Counted from the first letter of the stretch, positions 1 to 9,469 are shown. The stretch: DNA of 64,000 bases from Psychrobacter sp. NG254 (GCF_015277735.1 NZ_JADHDA010000001.1:1-64000), one strand, 5' to 3'. Notes: generated by a model not told the origin, from the sequence alone. Program-made: numbers and translations.

Positions 1-70
1 CTCAGAAGTGAAACATCGTTGCGCCAATGGTAGTGTGGGTTCGCCCATGTGAGAGTAGGTCATCGTCAGC
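1..70 (+). rRNA. rrf: 5S ribosomal RNA, 3' end (partial)
   Basis: The first 70 bases match the conserved 3' half of gammaproteobacterial 5S rRNA, including the helix around GAAGTGAAACATCG and the closing GAGAGTAGGTCATCGTCAG stretch. The 5' part lies outside the window. A strong intrinsic terminator follows within 20 bases, as expected at the end of an rRNA operon. The exact 3' end is estimated. Confidence 0.88.
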
Positions 71-85
71 TCTCTATTCTAAAGT

Positions 86-126
86 AAAAGCCCCCTTCGC
101 TAACGCGGAGGGGGCTTTTCTTTTGT
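86..126 (+). terminator. Rho-independent terminator of the rRNA operon
   Basis: A 15-bp stem (AAAAGCCCCCTTCGC with GCGGAGGGGGCTTTT, one G-T pair) encloses a TAAC loop and is followed by a T-rich run. It sits just downstream of the 5S rRNA end. Confidence 0.9.
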
Positions 127-153
127 CTTCTAGTAGGCTGTTGATAAGTTGAT

Positions 154-190
154 AAAAAGCTTCCAACAATTAAGTTGGTAGCTTTTTTAT
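154..190. terminator. Bidirectional terminator-like hairpin
   Basis: The arms AAAAAGCT-CCAAC and GTTGG-AGCTTTTTT flank a short AT loop, with T-runs on both strands. It lies between the rRNA terminator and the 3' end of the minus-strand orphan gene at 238-1956. It probably ends that gene's transcript and backs up rRNA termination. Confidence 0.7.
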
Positions 191-237
191 AATAGTCTAA
201 ATAAAACTCTTTACACGAAAATATTGTGTACTATAAA

Positions 238-1956
238 TTACGATATAAATTTATTATCGAATGTAAATACGTTGTGATGAATGGCTTCATTAGTCTTCTG
301 TATATTAAATATTTTCTTATCTTCAGGTAGTCGTAATACCTTTGGCAATCGTGCTATTGCCATCTTTTCATTGGCAATGGCATAGTGACGATAGTGTTCA
401 TTTATTATTTCATTGCAGTCAAATTCTACATAAACAACATTATCACTATGTTTTTTAGCTAAATTTACTATGGACAGAAAAAACTCATTTTTCGCTTCAT
501 TCTTTGAGTGTTCTACATCTTCCAAAGTATAATTTGGTGGAAAACCAACCTTTATTCTTTGCCAAATATTACCATTTTCCTTAGTTTCGAAATAAATTTT
601 TAATCTTTCTTGTAATTCATTTAACTTTATCAGGTTCTGTTCAGTACTATCGAAAGCTTTTTTAATAATTATAATTATTTCTTTAGAGGCATTAGTGAAT
701 TTTTTAACCTCAAAATTTTTATCTTCTAACGAATCGCAGATCGTATCTAGAAAGTATCTGAAGCTAATCAGTCTTGCAATCATAATTTCTACATTATAAG
801 AGTATGTAGCGATAGGTCGTAATTGAAAATTTTGGAGATTATCTATAAGTTTATTAAAAATTTTAGCTAAGTAATAAAATAAATAATATCGATCATCACT
901 ATCAGTAATTGCATTTTTTATTATATTGGGTAGTTTATTCAAAATCGAAATTGTAATTTGTTGCTCATAATCGTTCATACGTTTGCTGATATGATATTCT
1001 GTATCTTCGCCGTCTTTTTTCAATTCTTTTTTTAGTAAGGGTATTATTTGTGTTTTACATAGGTGTTGTGCTTCCGCTATAAATTTAATAATTGTGTCCG
1101 ATACTCCAGCATCCAAAGTATATAGTCGACTTATACAGTATTTAATATGTCGTCTGTAACGTTCTTCACTTATAAGCTCTTTTCTAATGACAACGTGTGT
1201 CAGATATACAAAGAGATCATTACTACCGCCATCTTCATGTAAAAAACGTTTAATAGAATAAGGATTTTGTCTTGATTTATCGGCAATGCCTATTAAGAAC
1301 CAGTAGCGCTCACTCTCGATGACAAAGAACTTTTTACGCTTTGCCTCTTTTTTTATAATATTGGGTAAGTTGTTTTGTTCTTGAAAGTCTATATCAGTAG
1401 AATCCCAAGCGCGAAAGTCTCGCCCTTGGATCTTTTGCTTAATAAACACTTCTTTAAAGTATACTTTTACGATATCAGCATTTAAGTGCCTTATACCAGG
1501 TTGTACTATAAGGTTGACATTATCAATCCAAAATGCCAAATCGTATAAAAATGCATTTTTTATACTTTTACGGCTTCTTTGATCTAAAAGATGATCGCCT
1601 ATATCGATACGATTAAGATAATCAATCATGGCCTCTACTTTATCAGCAAGTTCGATAGCATCATATGAATCTGGCTTAGACTCAATAAAATTCAGCATCT
1701 GTATAGCAATTGCTTTTAGCTCTCGATGACGAATCGCGGTTTTAGATAATAAACTTCTCAAATTATCTGGAACGATATAAGTAAAATTCGCGCTAATGTT
1801 CCTTTTTGATAATATTTTTTTATATACACTTTTACGACTGGGTATATCAAGCTGCGGCAAAATACTGATAAGGATAGTTTTCCAATCGCTACTTAATGCT
1901 GGGTCTATCGATTTTAATTGATAAACTTGGTATTCTGAGAGCTCATACACATGCAT
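238..1956 (-). CDS. Hypothetical protein, 572 aa, AT-rich orphan
   Basis: I do not recognise this family. The protein is 572 residues, mostly alpha-helical in composition and rich in Lys, Ile, Asn and aromatic residues. It has no signal peptide, no clear membrane segment and no nucleotide-binding or catalytic motif that I can name. Residues around 145-250 contain many charged and aromatic residues (for example RYWFLIGIADKSRQ). The ATG at 1956 is supported by an AAAGGAAG ribosome-binding site about 8 bases upstream. The gene is monocistronic between an rRNA operon and the osmC group, reads in the opposite direction to both, and is visibly more AT-rich than the neighbours. Insertion next to an rRNA operon plus this composition suggests horizontal acquisition. 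That is inference; the reading frame itself is solid. Confidence 0.75.
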   Translation of the reverse strand: MHVYELSEYQVYQLKSIDPALSSDWKTILISILPQLDIPSRKSVYKKILSKRNISANFTYIVPDNLRSLLSKTAIRHRELKAIAIQMLNFIESKPDSYDAIELADKVEAMIDYLNRIDIGDHLLDQRSRKSIKNAFLYDLAFWIDNVNLIVQPGIRHLNADIVKVYFKEVFIKQKIQGRDFRAWDSTDIDFQEQNNLPNIIKKEAKRKKFFVIESERYWFLIGIADKSRQNPYSIKRFLHEDGGSNDLFVYLTHVVIRKELISEERYRRHIKYCISRLYTLDAGVSDTIIKFIAEAQHLCKTQIIPLLKKELKKDGEDTEYHISKRMNDYEQQITISILNKLPNIIKNAITDSDDRYYLFYYLAKIFNKLIDNLQNFQLRPIATYSYNVEIMIARLISFRYFLDTICDSLEDKNFEVKKFTNASKEIIIIIKKAFDSTEQNLIKLNELQERLKIYFETKENGNIWQRIKVGFPPNYTLEDVEHSKNEAKNEFFLSIVNLAKKHSDNVVYVEFDCNEIINEHYRHYAIANEKMAIARLPKVLRLPEDKKIFNIQKTNEAIHHNVFTFDNKFIS

Positions 1957-2079
1957 GTTACAACTTCCTTTACAGAACTAATGTTTGCAAAAATAGTCGT
2001 TATCTTAGCATTTATTAAATAATTATCAAAGCATCCTTATCTCTTACTCAGGCAGTCTAATAAATTAAGGCAGAAACCC

Positions 2080-2493
2080 ATGACCACCTCAAAAGTAACC
2101 TACCAAGGCAATTTACGCACTCAAGCCGTCCATTTGCAGTCAAATAATCAAATCATTACCGATGCCCCTACGGACAATCACGGCAAGGGCGAAGCGTTTT
2201 CTCCTACTGATTTGCTAGCGACCAGTTTGGGCAGTTGCATCTTAACGATTATCGGTATCAAAGCCGAAGCGATGGACATCGATATCTCAGGTACTACCGC
2301 AGAAGTTACCAAAGTTATGGCTGCCAAACCAAGGCGGGTAAGTGAAATACATGTCGTGGTCAATTTTTCGAAGGCATTGGATGAGAGTACGTTAAAACGA
2401 TTTTATAAAACTGCGTTGACGTGTCCAGTAGGCAATAGCTTAGATCCTGCTATTACTCAAAACTTAGTATTTAACAATGGCACAGACGCCTGA
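2080..2493 (+). CDS. OsmC family peroxiredoxin-like protein
   Basis: The 137-residue length and layout fit the OsmC/Ohr superfamily, whose members reduce organic hydroperoxides with a reactive cysteine pair. The two expected cysteines are visible: Cys53 in SLGSCILT and Cys115 in TALTCPVGNS. The sequence resembles the YhfA/OsmC general subgroup more than Ohr, so the physiological substrate is unknown. The protein should be cytoplasmic. The 3' end overlaps the next gene, which suggests co-transcription with the flavodoxin-like gene. An AAGG sequence precedes the ATG by about ten bases. Confidence 0.88.
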   Translation: MTTSKVTYQGNLRTQAVHLQSNNQIITDAPTDNHGKGEAFSPTDLLATSLGSCILTIIGIKAEAMDIDISGTTAEVTKVMAAKPRRVSEIHVVVNFSKALDESTLKRFYKTALTCPVGNSLDPAITQNLVFNNGTDA

Positions 2494-2959
2494 TATGACT
2501 AATAAGACCTTACTCATCGTCGCTCATGCGCCATCGCCCAATACTCAGAAATTGGCGCAGGCAGCTTATGACGGTGCCAATCATCCTGATATAGATATCA
2601 CTGTCATTTTGAAATCACCGCAGGACACACAGCCTGAAGATGTATTGGCTGCTGATGCGTTACTGCTAGGGACGACTGAAAATCTGGCGTATATGGCAGG
2701 GCTGACCAAGGACTTTTTTGATCGTTGCTATTACCCTGTGCTAGAAAAGAAGCAGGGTATGCCATTTGCGGTATATATTCGAGCAGGGCATGATGGTACG
2801 GGTACTAAGCGTGCGCTCAAAACCATTACCACGGGATTGCGCTGGTCATGGATTCAAGAGGCGCTGATACTACAAGGTGATTGGCAAGAGGGCTTTGCTG
2901 AGCAAGTAGAAGAGCTTGCTATGACCTTGGCTGCTGGGGTAGAGACAGGTATTTATTAG
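2477..2959 (+). CDS. Flavodoxin-like / NAD(P)H-dependent FMN reductase family protein
   Basis: The 160-residue protein begins with a flavodoxin-type beta strand and phosphate-binding loop (KTLLIVAHAPSPNTQKLA). It continues with a segment typical of FMN-binding flavodoxin folds (LLLGTTENLAYMAGLTKDF) and an aromatic isoalloxazine-contacting region near YYPVLEKKQG. Likely role: flavin-dependent electron transfer or quinone reduction in the cytoplasm; the substrate cannot be read. The ATG at 2477 overlaps osmC by 17 bases. An alternative ATG at 2495 would start two bases after the osmC stop, and neither has a clear Shine-Dalgarno sequence. Translational coupling to osmC is likely either way. Confidence 0.8.
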   Translation: MAQTPDMTNKTLLIVAHAPSPNTQKLAQAAYDGANHPDIDITVILKSPQDTQPEDVLAADALLLGTTENLAYMAGLTKDFFDRCYYPVLEKKQGMPFAVYIRAGHDGTGTKRALKTITTGLRWSWIQEALILQGDWQEGFAEQVEELAMTLAAGVETGIY

Positions 2960-3060
2960 TGGCGCAATATTGAACAATGGATAAAGTAGGATTTGACAAT
3001 GCTTATGAATCTATCGACATTAATGCTAAGACGATAATAGACGGTCTGGAGAGAGTAGTC

Positions 3061-3750
3061 ATGCATGACGCTGATCTAAATAGTGATAATCTGAATAGTG
3101 AAATGGACATCGCTGCTTTGCCGTTTTCTCAAGCGTGTGAAAATAATAAACAGCCTATTCTAGAAGTACTTCAAACGGAGCTACAAGGCTGTAATCATGT
3201 ATTAGAGATTGGCTCTGGAACAGGTCAGCATAGCGTTTACTTTGCGCCTCATTTGTCACATTTAAAATGGCAAACTAGCGATGTGATTAGTAATCACCGT
3301 CATATAATGGCCTGGCATCATGCGTATCCTGCACCCAATCTATATTCGCCATTAGCGTTTGATTTGGCGCATGACTCAGTACCTGTTAGTAGTCATTTAG
3401 ATAGTGGTCATTTAAATAGCAGTTATGTAGACAAACCTTATGATGTAATATTTACAGCCAATACTTTGCATATCATTAGCTGGGCTTTGGTTGAGCGGTT
3501 ATTTGCATTGGCTAGTGATGCGCTACCTGTTGACGGTAAGTTGATTGTCTATGGCCCATTTAACGAAGATGGCAAATATACCAGTGAAGGTAATCAGCGA
3601 TTTGATGCGATGTTGATAGCAGGTAATCCTGATAGTGGCATTCGTGATAAAGAAGACATCGTCAGTTTGGCAAATGCTCATCATCTACAACTTTTAAAAA
3701 CGTATGCAATGCCCTCTAATAATCAGCTATTGGTATTTCGTAAACGCTAA
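3061..3750 (+). CDS. DUF938 family SAM-dependent methyltransferase-like protein
   Basis: The family signature SQACENNKQPILEVL is followed by SAM-binding motif I (VLEIGSGTGQHSVYF) and an acidic motif II region (WQTSDV). Further along, FTANTLHIISW and GPFNEDGKYTS match the DUF938 pattern. The methyl acceptor is unknown. The frame is open from 2977, but that ATG lacks a ribosome-binding site. The ATG at 3061 has GGAGAG about 8 bases upstream, and the conserved part starts after it, so I start there (229 aa). The gene follows the osmC-flavodoxin pair in the same direction and ends at a strong terminator. Confidence 0.85.
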   Translation: MHDADLNSDNLNSEMDIAALPFSQACENNKQPILEVLQTELQGCNHVLEIGSGTGQHSVYFAPHLSHLKWQTSDVISNHRHIMAWHHAYPAPNLYSPLAFDLAHDSVPVSSHLDSGHLNSSYVDKPYDVIFTANTLHIISWALVERLFALASDALPVDGKLIVYGPFNEDGKYTSEGNQRFDAMLIAGNPDSGIRDKEDIVSLANAHHLQLLKTYAMPSNNQLLVFRKR

Positions 3751-3783
3751 TTTTTTAAAGCGTCAGCAAAAACTAAATAAATG

Positions 3784-3835
3784 AAAAGACACCTTAATGG
3801 ATCATTATTAGATCTTAATTGAGGTGTCTTTTTGT
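3784..3835. terminator. Bidirectional Rho-independent terminator
   Basis: The arms AAAAGACACCTTAA and TTGAGGTGTCTTTTT form a long stem around an AT-rich loop, with A/T tracts on both sides. It sits between the convergent DUF938 gene (+) and the dienelactone hydrolase gene (-) and can serve both. Confidence 0.85.
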
Positions 3836-3879
3836 TTGGGCTTATTTATATTATTACTGATTCGACTTGTGCTGTTAGG

Positions 3880-4671
3880 TTATTTATATTCTTCTGCTAA
3901 AAAATCTAAGTAGCGTTTCCAAGAGCGCTCATCGGCGCGGGCATCATATCTATCGCTGCCAAATACGCTAAAGGCATGTGGCGCGCCACTATAAGTAACC
4001 ATCTCGTGAGGTACCTTGGCCGCTTCTAATGTCTTACCCAAAGTCGCAAAGCTCTCTAGCGAGACAGATTGGTCAGCAGAGCCATGGAATACTAGGATTT
4101 CTCCTGTAGTTTTGTCATAGCTTTGACCGGTTGGAATGTCGAATGCACCGTGGAAGGGTACAAAGGCTTTTTGCTCAAAGCCTGAACGTGCTAGCTCTAA
4201 CGCGACCGTACCGCCGAAACAATATCCCATAGTCGTGCCTTTACGCACATCATTGCCTTGTAGTTGTCCTGCCGTTAATGCACCTGCCAATATGCGACGC
4301 ATTTTATTACGATCATCATATAGCTCCCCAGTTAGGCGTTTGTTTTCTTCGATAGAAGTAGGGCGAATGCCTTGTCCAAACATATCGGCCGCCAATACGT
4401 TGTAGCCTTCAGCCGCTAACATGTCAGCACGTTTGCGCTCATAGTCAGTTAGACCATCCCAATCATGAATCAATAAAATAAAAGGTGCATTAGCTTTGTC
4501 CGCCTTGGCGTAATAGCCTTCATACGCTTTATCATCGACCGTATAAGTCACGTTTTTGGTCGTGATAGCAGCAGCCGTTTGACTGAACGTTAATGCCATT
4601 AGACCCATTGACGCGCCCACTAGTAATGAGCGGTAAGGTTTTTTGGACAGAAAATTGGAAGTTGGTAACAT
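3880..4671 (-). CDS. Dienelactone hydrolase family protein, exported
   Basis: An alpha/beta hydrolase of the dienelactone hydrolase family. The Cys nucleophile elbow is seen as MGYCFGGTVA, the acid as GSADQSVS, and the histidine as GAPHAF, giving the Cys-Asp-His triad of the family. The N-terminus has basic residues, a hydrophobic stretch (SLLVGASMGLMALTFS) and an AAA cleavage site, so a Sec signal peptide and periplasmic location are likely. The frame is open to an ATG at 4725. The ATG at 4671 gives a proper signal peptide and has AAGG about 9 bases upstream, so it is preferred. The true substrate is unknown. The gene is transcribed divergently from katE. Confidence 0.87.
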   Translation of the reverse strand: MLPTSNFLSKKPYRSLLVGASMGLMALTFSQTAAAITTKNVTYTVDDKAYEGYYAKADKANAPFILLIHDWDGLTDYERKRADMLAAEGYNVLAADMFGQGIRPTSIEENKRLTGELYDDRNKMRRILAGALTAGQLQGNDVRKGTTMGYCFGGTVALELARSGFEQKAFVPFHGAFDIPTGQSYDKTTGEILVFHGSADQSVSLESFATLGKTLEAAKVPHEMVTYSGAPHAFSVFGSDRYDARADERSWKRYLDFLAEEYK

Positions 4672-5111
4672 AGTCGATAGCCTTATGGTTGTATAAAAAG
4701 AGATAAATAGTTGGCTAAAAACCATGCCAATTTTATCTATCGATGATATTTAGTACGTCACAAAAGCATACCTTAAAGAATAACTACATTACAAGATTGG
4801 ATTGTTAATGTTTATGCTCTCAGAAGGCGTTAGATTTGGGATGTATTGCGAAGGCAAACCTTAACCAAATATCAACAAGGTTTACTATATACGCAACTAT
4901 ATCTGACTTATTTTTTGGGTAATATAAGTCCTAAGCCTATTATTCCTTTACGGATTTTAGTGCGGTATCAATTTAACGCTCGGCAATGCTGAAAACACAG
5001 ACAAATAAATGACAGATGAAGTCAGGATTATCTCAAAGGATACTAAACCTGTGTAAGCATATTTTTAATGGTCCCAGAATAGTCCATTTTACTCATTAGC
5101 TAGGATGTTTT
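4672..5111. other. Divergent intergenic region upstream of katE
   Basis: This stretch separates the divergently transcribed dienelactone hydrolase and katE genes and must hold both promoters. I see no convincing -35/-10 pair. A short dyad, AAACCTT at 4856-4862 and AAGGTTT at 4877-4883, is a candidate operator. No gene or RNA was found. Confidence 0.4.
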
Positions 5112-7199
5112 ATGAATAATAATATCGATCATACCGACCCAGCCAAAAACATGAATACTGAGCGCGGCAATGGGGGTGAAACCCATCAGCGTGCAGGTGA
5201 CGACACCAAAGTATTAACGACGCAGCAAGGCGTGGCTATCGCTGATAATCAAAACTCTCTAAAAGTAGGCTCACGTGGCCCTACGTTGTTAGAGGACTTT
5301 GTACTGCGTGAAAAAATCAATCATTTCGATCATGAGCGTATCCCTGAGCGTATCGTCCATGCTCGCGGTAGTGCGGCGCATGGTTATTTTGAGCTGACAG
5401 AGTCACTAGAAGAATATACGACTGCCAAAGTATTGACCGAAACAGGTAAGCAGACACCATTGTTTACGCGTTTCTCAACGGTAGCGGGTAACAAAGGTTC
5501 AAAAGATACGCCACGTGATGTCCGTGGTTTTGCCGTGAAAATCTATACAGAAGAAGGTAACTGGGATATCGTTGGTAATAACATGCCAATCTTCTTTATC
5601 CAAGACGCAATGAAGTTTCCAGATTTGATTCACGCTGTAAAACCAGAACCAGATCGTGGTTTCCCACAAGCGGCCTCTGCTCATGATACCTTTTGGGATT
5701 TTGTCTCACTAAGTCCCGAAACTATGCATAACTTAATTTGGCTGATGAGTGATCGTGGTCTACCACGTAGCCTACGTATGATGGAAGGCTTTGGTATTCA
5801 TAGCTATCGCTTAATCAACAAAGAAGGGAAGAGCACCTTTGTACGTTTCCATTGGAAGCCAGTACTAGGCGTACAGTCAACCACATGGGATGAGGCAGTG
5901 AAAATCTCAGGCGCTGATCCTGATTATCATCGTCGTGACTTATTTGAGTCAATCAACAACGGTGACTATCCTGAGTGGGAGTTTGGTGTACAGTTATTTA
6001 CCGAAGAAGAAGCCAACGAATTCCCGTTTGACCATCTCGATGCGACCAAACTGATTCCAGAAGAATTGGTGCCAGTAAAAGTCGTCGGTAAGATGGTATT
6101 GAACCGCTATCCAGATAATTTCTTTGCAGAGACGGAGCAGGTAGCATTCTGCCCATCGCATCTTCCGCCCGGTGTTGATTTTAGTAATGACCCATTATTA
6201 CAAGGTCGTCTATTCAGTTACTTGGATACTCAGCTATCACGTTTAGGCTCGCCAAATTTTGCCCAGATTCCTATCAACGCGCCAAAATGTCCGTTTGCTA
6301 ACAATCAGCAAGATGGTCATATGCAAATGCAAGTACCTAAGACGCGTGTACTCTATGAGCCGCAAAGTTTAGATCCAACTCGTCCTCGTGAAAGCGCTAA
6401 ACGTGGTTTCAACTCATTCCATGAGCAACTAGATGATGGCGTAAAAGGCCGAGTACGTGACGAGAGCTTTGCAGATCATTATAGCCAGCCACGTATGTTC
6501 TATCGTAGCCAGACAGCAACCGAGCAAGCACATATTGCAACCGCTTATGCGTTTGAGCTAGGTAAAGTAGATACAGCTCATGTACGTACGCGTATGCTTA
6601 GCCATTTGATTCATATCGATGAAGACTTGGCCAATCGCGTAGCAACGGCACTGGGTATGGAGCTACCAGAGCCAGCGGATGCGGCTGCACCTGTTCAAGA
6701 TTTGGGAACCTCTAAAGCGGTACAAACGATTGGTCTAACGCCTGATATATTAAAAGGCCGTATGATCGGTATCTTGGTTGCAGAAGGCTCTAATAGTAGT
6801 GAAGTTAAAAAGTTCGAAGATGCCGCTAAAGCGCAAGGTGCTAGTGTCAAGATAGTAGCACCTAATAAAGAAGTCGTATTGGATGACGGTACACGCATAC
6901 AAGCTGATGAGCGCCTCGCTGGTGGTCCGTCAGTGATGTTTGATGCTGTCGTTAGTATCATCATGCCTGACCAAGCTAAAAAGCTGGCAAAAGACAGCTC
7001 AGCACTAGATTGGTTCAACGATGCGTACAACCATTGCAAAGCCATCGCATATTGCGGCGCGACTGATGAATTTATCCTAAGTAAACTCCCAGTTGAAAAA
7101 GATGAATTTGTAACGCCATTGGCTGAGCTAGATGCCTTTATCAGCAATGCTAAGTCTCGTCTATGGGAACGTGAGCCAAAGGTTCGTGATCTTGCATAA
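5112..7199 (+). CDS. katE: Catalase HPII (large-subunit, clade 2)
   Basis: This 695-residue heme catalase disproportionates hydrogen peroxide in the cytoplasm. The distal His lies in [15 protein letters not shown] near residue 80. The conserved RFSTVAG and [17 protein letters not shown] blocks follow, and the proximal Tyr ligand is in [15 protein letters not shown]. Beyond about residue 545 a DJ-1/PfpI-like C-terminal domain ([15 protein letters not shown]) is present, which defines the large-subunit clade that includes E. coli KatE. An AGGA site lies just upstream of the ATG at 5112. The gene is monocistronic, with a terminator at 7240-7270. Regulation by oxidative or stationary-phase signals is typical of the family but is not visible here. 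Confidence 0.96.
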   Translation: MNNNIDHTDPAKNMNTERGNGGETHQRAGDDTKVLTTQQGVAIADNQNSLKVGSRGPTLLEDFVLREKINHFDHERIPERIVHARGSAAHGYFELTESLEEYTTAKVLTETGKQTPLFTRFSTVAGNKGSKDTPRDVRGFAVKIYTEEGNWDIVGNNMPIFFIQDAMKFPDLIHAVKPEPDRGFPQAASAHDTFWDFVSLSPETMHNLIWLMSDRGLPRSLRMMEGFGIHSYRLINKEGKSTFVRFHWKPVLGVQSTTWDEAVKISGADPDYHRRDLFESINNGDYPEWEFGVQLFTEEEANEFPFDHLDATKLIPEELVPVKVVGKMVLNRYPDNFFAETEQVAFCPSHLPPGVDFSNDPLLQGRLFSYLDTQLSRLGSPNFAQIPINAPKCPFANNQQDGHMQMQVPKTRVLYEPQSLDPTRPRESAKRGFNSFHEQLDDGVKGRVRDESFADHYSQPRMFYRSQTATEQAHIATAYAFELGKVDTAHVRTRMLSHLIHIDEDLANRVATALGMELPEPADAAAPVQDLGTSKAVQTIGLTPDILKGRMIGILVAEGSNSSEVKKFEDAAKAQGASVKIVAPNKEVVLDDGTRIQADERLAGGPSVMFDAVVSIIMPDQAKKLAKDSSALDWFNDAYNHCKAIAYCGATDEFILSKLPVEKDEFVTPLAELDAFISNAKSRLWEREPKVRDLA

Positions 7200-7239
7200 A
7201 TAGGCTTAATTCAGAATTAATTATATGTTTAATCCAATA

Positions 7240-7270
7240 AATCAGTCATAGCAATATGGCTGGTTTTTTC
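7240..7270 (+). terminator. Probable terminator of katE
   Basis: An 11-bp stem (AATCAGTCATA with TATGGCTGGTT, containing two G-T wobble pairs) around a GCAA loop is followed by TTTT, about 40 bases after the katE stop. Confidence 0.75.
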
Positions 7271-7476
7271 ATTTGGATAAAATGTCTTTGGAGAGAGTAT
7301 GACTGTTTATGTCTATTTATAATAATTTATATCCCAGATTCGGCGCCTCTACAGACGATCATAACTTTTTTAGAAAGTTATATTATTGCTTAAGGTTTTT
7401 AGATGCAGATATATTGTTGTTGTAAGGTATCGATGCTAATATTGTAGTTCGATATACCAACATAAATAGAAGGGGA
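7271..7476. other. AT-rich intergenic region with a possible 38-codon ORF
   Basis: The region between the katE terminator and the DUF2971 gene is AT-rich. It holds a 38-codon frame from an ATG at 7309 to a stop at 7423-7425, beginning MSIYNNLYPRFGAS. No good ribosome-binding site or known family supports it. An imperfect dyad (GGTATCGA to TCGATATACC, 7427-7459) precedes the DUF2971 gene. Confidence 0.25.
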
Positions 7477-8301
7477 TTGCAGGTATTGTTTACTTCTCAA
7501 AAGAATCGTAGTGAATACATATATCATTACACTAAATCTGAAACTGCAATTAATTTTATTCTAAAAAATAAGAATTTGAGGTTTTCTACATTTAATGAAA
7601 CGAATGATCCAAAAGAAACAAAAGATTGGCTTCTAACTCCTGGTACGAATGAAGGAAGAGATTTAACGAAATACACTCCAGAATATTTGTCAAAACGGCT
7701 GAACCCATATTTTAAACAATCAACAAGGTTACTTTGTTTTTCTAAAGACCAAGAGCTTACAGGCAGTCACTTAGAGGACACGCATAAAAGAGGTTTCTGT
7801 AAACCTCGCATGTGGGCACAATATGCAGAAAGTCATACGGGAATCTGTCTGATTTTTGACTCGGAAAGTTTTACCGAAATTTTTCATGATAAGTTTTATG
7901 ATAAAACATATACCTATGATCATGTGGATTATTACGATCGCTTGCTAGCTGACATACAGTTGGAACAAGCATATATGATTAATGTTGACCACTTAGAAGA
8001 AAGAGGTGAAAGAAATTACTGTTACGATCATTTGCTCAAGTTTAATAAGCGTTTATTTTTTGAAAAAGCTAAAGATTGGGAAAATGAAAATGAATTTAGA
8101 TTTGCTATTTTTGAATGCAATGAGGAGCTCTATTTCGAATATCAAAATTCTTTAAGAGGTATAGTTTTCGGTCAGGATTGTAATGAGTCAGATATTAAAA
8201 GAATTGTCGAATTAACAACAGACGATGGTATTCAGTATCAGAAACTGAGGTGGAGGAATTGTACACCATGGTTTGAATTTGAACGCACAAGGTGGTTATA
8301 G
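7477..8301 (+). CDS. DUF2971 domain-containing protein
   Basis: The protein opens with the pattern typical of DUF2971 proteins (YIYHYTKSETAINFIL, then LRFSTFNETNDPKE). It continues with RLLCFSKD, PRMWAQYAESHTGICLIFD and a C-terminal ENEFRFAIFE block, all recurring features of this family. The biochemical role is unknown; DUF2971 proteins are often found in mobile or defence contexts. No ATG exists near the conserved start. The TTG at 7477 is almost on top of the AGAAGGGGA ribosome-binding site, and the TTG at 7486 has a more usual spacing of about 10 bases and may be the true start. The gene is AT-rich relative to katE and is isolated between terminators, which suggests transfer. Confidence 0.72.
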   Translation: MQVLFTSQKNRSEYIYHYTKSETAINFILKNKNLRFSTFNETNDPKETKDWLLTPGTNEGRDLTKYTPEYLSKRLNPYFKQSTRLLCFSKDQELTGSHLEDTHKRGFCKPRMWAQYAESHTGICLIFDSESFTEIFHDKFYDKTYTYDHVDYYDRLLADIQLEQAYMINVDHLEERGERNYCYDHLLKFNKRLFFEKAKDWENENEFRFAIFECNEELYFEYQNSLRGIVFGQDCNESDIKRIVELTTDDGIQYQKLRWRNCTPWFEFERTRWL

Positions 8302-8352
8302 TATTACGTGACTTGGACTACACCTTAAGTATATGAGAAATATTTTCCATAT

Positions 8353-8383
8353 AAAAACCCAGCCTAAGTGCTGGGTTTTTGCT
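8353..8383 (+). terminator. Rho-independent terminator after the DUF2971 gene
   Basis: A perfect 11-bp stem (AAAAACCCAGC with GCTGGGTTTTT) encloses a CTAAGT loop and ends in a T-run, about 50 bases after the stop codon. Confidence 0.88.
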
Positions 8384-8618
8384 TTTTGCTAATAAAGTAA
8401 GAATTATCATGGATAAAAGCCACGTATACAGGTCCTAATTGTTATTTATTAATCGTTATTAGCTGCATCGTCTCTGTAAGCCGCATGGCTTCTATATATA
8501 GTCACAGGCGTTCACTCAAAGTCGTTTTATTTGTGGTGACGGGCGCTATACTAAAGATTGGCTATAAAACTGAACAAAAGCCTCACAATAATAACGACGA
8601 ATGAGGTAGGGAACACCA
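8384..8618. other. Intergenic leader region of the MBL-fold gene
   Basis: Together with the preceding terminator this completes a gap of about 317 bases without a gene. It presumably contains the promoter for the MBL-fold gene. I could not assign a convincing -35/-10 pair or other structure. Confidence 0.3.
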
Positions 8619-9407
8619 ATGAGTCTATGTGAAATTGTACGTTTAGAAGGATATATCCAGAGTAGTTATCTGGCAGTATATCCAGATAAAATAATGCTGT
8701 TAGATGGCTGCTGCCGTGCTGATGTACCGATGGTGCTCGACTATATTAAGACAATGTTAAAACGACCCGTCACCGACCTAAAAGTAGTGGTGGTCACACA
8801 TATGCATCCAGACCATGCAGGCGGTGCGAATAAGTTTCGAGAAAAGACTGGCTGTCTGATCGTCTCAGCAGATAGAAAAAAGCAATGGTATAGCGGTATT
8901 GGCGGGCACACGATGCACTTCGTAGATATACATCTAGGATACTATGTGGCCAGACGTCAAGGTAGGCCATTTAAAAACCTATATTACTCGCCAAGCCTGA
9001 AACCAGATATCACCGTCACAGATGGTGAGCTTGTGCCACACTTTGATGAATGGCAAGTACTAGAGACGCCAGGTCATACGGATCGTGATTTGTCTTTGTT
9101 TCATCTGCCCAGTCGCGAAGTATACACCGCTGATTTAATCATTAAATTGCGTCACAAGTTCGTAGCACCATTTCCTGTCTACTATCCTAAAGACTATGTT
9201 AAATCGCTAAAAAAAATCAGGGCATTGCAACCGTCAATGGTGATGATGGCACATGGTCGAGAGCTGGCGATGAGCGAGGCGGAGTTTGATGCGTTTATTG
9301 CTCATGCACCCAAGCACCCACGTACCATCAAAGATACGATCAGACATAAACTACTATGGCGCAAGAGAGATAACTTTCGACTGTTTAAACGTAGGCATAA
9401 TAAATAG
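8619..9407 (+). CDS. MBL-fold metallo-hydrolase
   Basis: A metallo-beta-lactamase-fold hydrolase of 262 residues. The zinc-binding HxHxDH motif is clear at His61, His63, Asp65 and His66 (THMHPDHAGG). Later metal ligands are suggested by ETPGHTDRDLSLF, by the Asp in YTADLI, and by MMAHGREL. The family includes thioesterases, lactonases and glyoxalase II-like enzymes; the substrate cannot be told. There is no signal peptide. The C-terminus is very basic (RRHNK). The ATG at 8619 follows GAGGTAGGG at a good distance. The gene is monocistronic and ends at the hairpin it shares with the tRNA-Lys genes. Confidence 0.88.
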   Translation: MSLCEIVRLEGYIQSSYLAVYPDKIMLLDGCCRADVPMVLDYIKTMLKRPVTDLKVVVVTHMHPDHAGGANKFREKTGCLIVSADRKKQWYSGIGGHTMHFVDIHLGYYVARRQGRPFKNLYYSPSLKPDITVTDGELVPHFDEWQVLETPGHTDRDLSLFHLPSREVYTADLIIKLRHKFVAPFPVYYPKDYVKSLKKIRALQPSMVMMAHGRELAMSEAEFDAFIAHAPKHPRTIKDTIRHKLLWRKRDNFRLFKRRHNK

Positions 9408-9469
9408 AGGTATATAAAAGCTAAGAAACTAATAGCTAAAAAACAACGTTTAAAAAGCCCAGACGAAAA

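Noticed and set aside
5499..5684. Antisense frame inside katE
   Set aside because: A shadow of the strongly coding katE frame, with no ribosome-binding site or family match.
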